A DNA stretch of 13,842 nucleotides from Myxococcales bacterium (GTDB lineage Bacteria > Myxococcota > Bradymonadia > UBA7976 > UBA1532). The stretch covers positions 1 through 13,842 of the forward strand of contig JAGQJJ010000039.1 in assembly GCA_020430675.1 (NCBI GenBank), given 5' to 3'. The position numbers and the translations under genes are program-made. How positions within the stretch are numbered: the stretch's first letter is position 1; each line of letters starts with the position of its first letter. Under the pieces are notes generated by a model. It worked only from the letters and a program-made list of their open reading frames with translations, was not told the DNA's origin and did not search any database. Shown piece by piece: positions 12,321-13,842 of this stretch.

Positions 12321-13842
12321 ATGGCGACGTTCGAGGCGCGCGTCCAGGCGATTGGCGAGGACCTTTTTGCGCGGCTTAAAGGGCAGAAGCCGGGCATCTT
12401 CGACAAGGCCTGGTGGAGCGGGCAGGTGCTCGAATGGGCGATGCGCGATCCGGCCTTCAAGACCGAGATGTTCCGGTTTGTCGATGTTTTTCCGGTGCTT
12501 GACAGCCCCGATGAGGTGGGGCGGCACATCCAGGAGTACCTGCTGCGGCCGGGCGTGGAAGCGCCGGGCGTGATCAAGCTGGCGCTCAAGGGCGCGGGGC
12601 TCGGGCGGCTGGCGATGCGGGTGGCGGCGGGCCAGATCGCCAAGCAGATGACCGGCATGGCGCGCAACTTCATCGTCGGGCAGGATCCGGCCGACGCGCT
12701 GCCGCAGCTTCTGGCGCTGCGCAAGCAGCGGCAGGCGTTCACCGTCGATCTGCTGGGCGAAGCGACGGTCAGTGAAGCCGAGGCCGAGGCCTATGCGGGC
12801 CGGTATCTGGCGCTGATCGAGCTGCTGGCGGCGCGCACGAGCGAGTTTGGCGCCGATCCGCTGCTCGACGGCGACGATCACGGCTCGCTGCCGCGGGTCA
12901 ACGTCTCGGTCAAGGTCAGCGCGCTGTTCAGCCAGCTCGATCCGCTCGACTTCGAGCGCGGGGTCGAAGCGGCGGCGGCGCGGTTGCTGCCACTCTTCGA
13001 GCGGGCGCGGGCGCTGGGCGTCTTCCTCAACCTCGACATGGAGCAGCACGCCTTCAAGGGGCTGACGCTGGCGCTGTTTCGGCGCGTGCTCGAAGACCCG
13101 CGGCTCGATGGGTTCGAGCACGCGGGCGTGGTGGTGCAGACCTATCACCGCGAGGCCGAGCGCGACCTGGAAGCGCTGATCGCCTGGGCGCGCAAGCAGC
13201 GTCGGCGCGTGACGGTGCGGCTGGTGAAGGGCGCTTATTGGGACTTCGAGACGGTGACCGCAGCGCAGGAGGGCTGGCCGTGCCCGGTTTATCTCGACAA
13301 GGCCGACAGCGACGCCTGCTTCGAGCGGTGTGCTGATCTGGCCCTGCGCAATCACAAATGGATCCGCACCGCGCTCGGCAGCCATAACCTGCGCAGCCTG
13401 GCCGCGGGCATGGCCAGCGCCGAGAAGCACGGCGTGCCGCTCAACGGCTATGAGGTGCAATGCCTGTACGGCATGGCCGAGCCGATCAAACAGGCGTGCG
13501 TCGATCGCGGGCATCGGGTGCGGGTCTATGCGCCGATCGGCGAGCTGATCCCGGGCATGGCCTATCTGGTGCGGCGGCTGTTGGAGAACACCAGCAACGA
13601 GAGCTGGCTGCGGCAGGGCTTTGTCGAGGGCGCCTCGGCGGCGGCCTTGCTGGCGCCGCCGCAGCCGAAGGGGCGCGGGCCGATGCTGCGCGCGGTGCCG
13701 CTCGCGGTGACCCCGGCCGAGGCGCCGCCGCCGTTTGTCAACGAGCCGCTGCGCGACTTCGCCGAGCCGGCGGCGCGGGCGGCGTTTGCCGAGGCGCTGC
13801 GAAGGGCCGACAAGGCGCTGGGCCGCAAGGTGGCGCCGGTGA
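12321..13842 (+). CDS. putA: Proline dehydrogenase, PutA-type (partial; C-terminal part beyond window)
   Basis: This enzyme oxidises proline to pyrroline-5-carboxylate with FAD, the first step of proline breakdown to glutamate. The frame from ATG 12321 (AGGAGG four bases upstream) stays open for 507 codons to the right edge. Visible family motifs: FVDVFPVLDSPDEV near the N-terminus; NVSVKVSAL; NLDMEQH; RLVKGAYWD (R300, K303); ALGSHN; LNGYEVQCLYGMA; and VRVYAPIGELIPGMAYLVRR (proline-binding R418/R419) followed by LLENTSN. After about residue 470 comes FVNEPLRDFAEPAAR, the usual linker into the glutamate-semialdehyde dehydrogenase half, so a bifunctional PutA is likely although that half is not in view. 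There is no N-terminal ribbon-helix-helix domain, so unlike the E. coli protein it should not be an autorepressor. It is divergent from the sigma operon. Confidence 0.93.
   Translation, partial: MATFEARVQAIGEDLFARLKGQKPGIFDKAWWSGQVLEWAMRDPAFKTEMFRFVDVFPVLDSPDEVGRHIQEYLLRPGVEAPGVIKLALKGAGLGRLAMRVAAGQIAKQMTGMARNFIVGQDPADALPQLLALRKQRQAFTVDLLGEATVSEAEAEAYAGRYLALIELLAARTSEFGADPLLDGDDHGSLPRVNVSVKVSALFSQLDPLDFERGVEAAAARLLPLFERARALGVFLNLDMEQHAFKGLTLALFRRVLEDPRLDGFEHAGVVVQTYHREAERDLEALIAWARKQRRRVTVRLVKGAYWDFETVTAAQEGWPCPVYLDKADSDACFERCADLALRNHKWIRTALGSHNLRSLAAGMASAEKHGVPLNGYEVQCLYGMAEPIKQACVDRGHRVRVYAPIGELIPGMAYLVRRLLENTSNESWLRQGFVEGASAAALLAPPQPKGRGPMLRAVPLAVTPAEAPPPFVNEPLRDFAEPAARAAFAEALRRADKALGRKVAPV

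Noticed and set aside
12243..13514. 423-codon minus-strand frame opposite the proline dehydrogenase
   Set aside because: Arg/Leu/His-rich shadow; the plus-strand frame carries complete proline dehydrogenase motifs and AGGAGG.

Overview
The DNA is very GC-rich and its genes are tightly packed. Several protein features suggest a myxobacterium-like (Myxococcota/Bradymonadota-type) Gram-negative bacterium: a lipoprotein with MopE-type 'CDGxDNDCNG' repeats and 'NGLADCADPxC' repeats, an anti-sigma factor with a PEGA domain, Ala/Pro-rich tails, a hybrid histidine kinase and an OPT-family transporter. The lineage is inferred from protein style; no rRNA or other taxonomic marker is present.

Layout, left to right. 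(1) Positions 1-1805, minus strand: an ABC-importer pair, a LivJ-like substrate-binding lipoprotein followed 6 bp later by a LivF-like ATPase that runs off the left edge. (2) Positions 1806-1978: a divergent control region with a 19-bp near-perfect palindrome and a second hairpin. (3) Positions 1979-4498, plus strand: a hybrid sensor kinase (GAF-like, PAS, HisKA, HATPase, REC, REC). (4) Positions 4512-6383, minus strand: an OPT oligopeptide/metal-chelate transporter, convergent with the kinase. (5) Positions 6384-6837: a 454-bp stretch with no supportable gene. (6) Positions 6838-9396, plus strand: a large Cys-rich surface lipoprotein carrying three different tandem repeat arrays. (7) Positions 9551-12179, minus strand: a likely three-gene signalling operon, comprising an exported protein of unknown function, an ECF-type sigma factor, and a membrane anti-sigma factor with an HxxxCxxC zinc motif and a PEGA tail. 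Sigma and anti-sigma overlap by 4 bp (GTGA). (8) From 12321 to the right edge, plus strand: the N-terminal part of a PutA-type proline dehydrogenase, divergent from the sigma operon.

The ABC importer (amino-acid or amide type), the OPT transporter (peptides or chelates) and PutA (proline to glutamate) together fit an organism that lives on peptides and amino acids. The hybrid kinase and the sigma/anti-sigma module supply two separate regulatory inputs. No mobile element, CRISPR array, tRNA or rRNA was seen. The least explained items are the repeat lipoprotein and the exported-protein/sigma/PEGA-anti-sigma operon.
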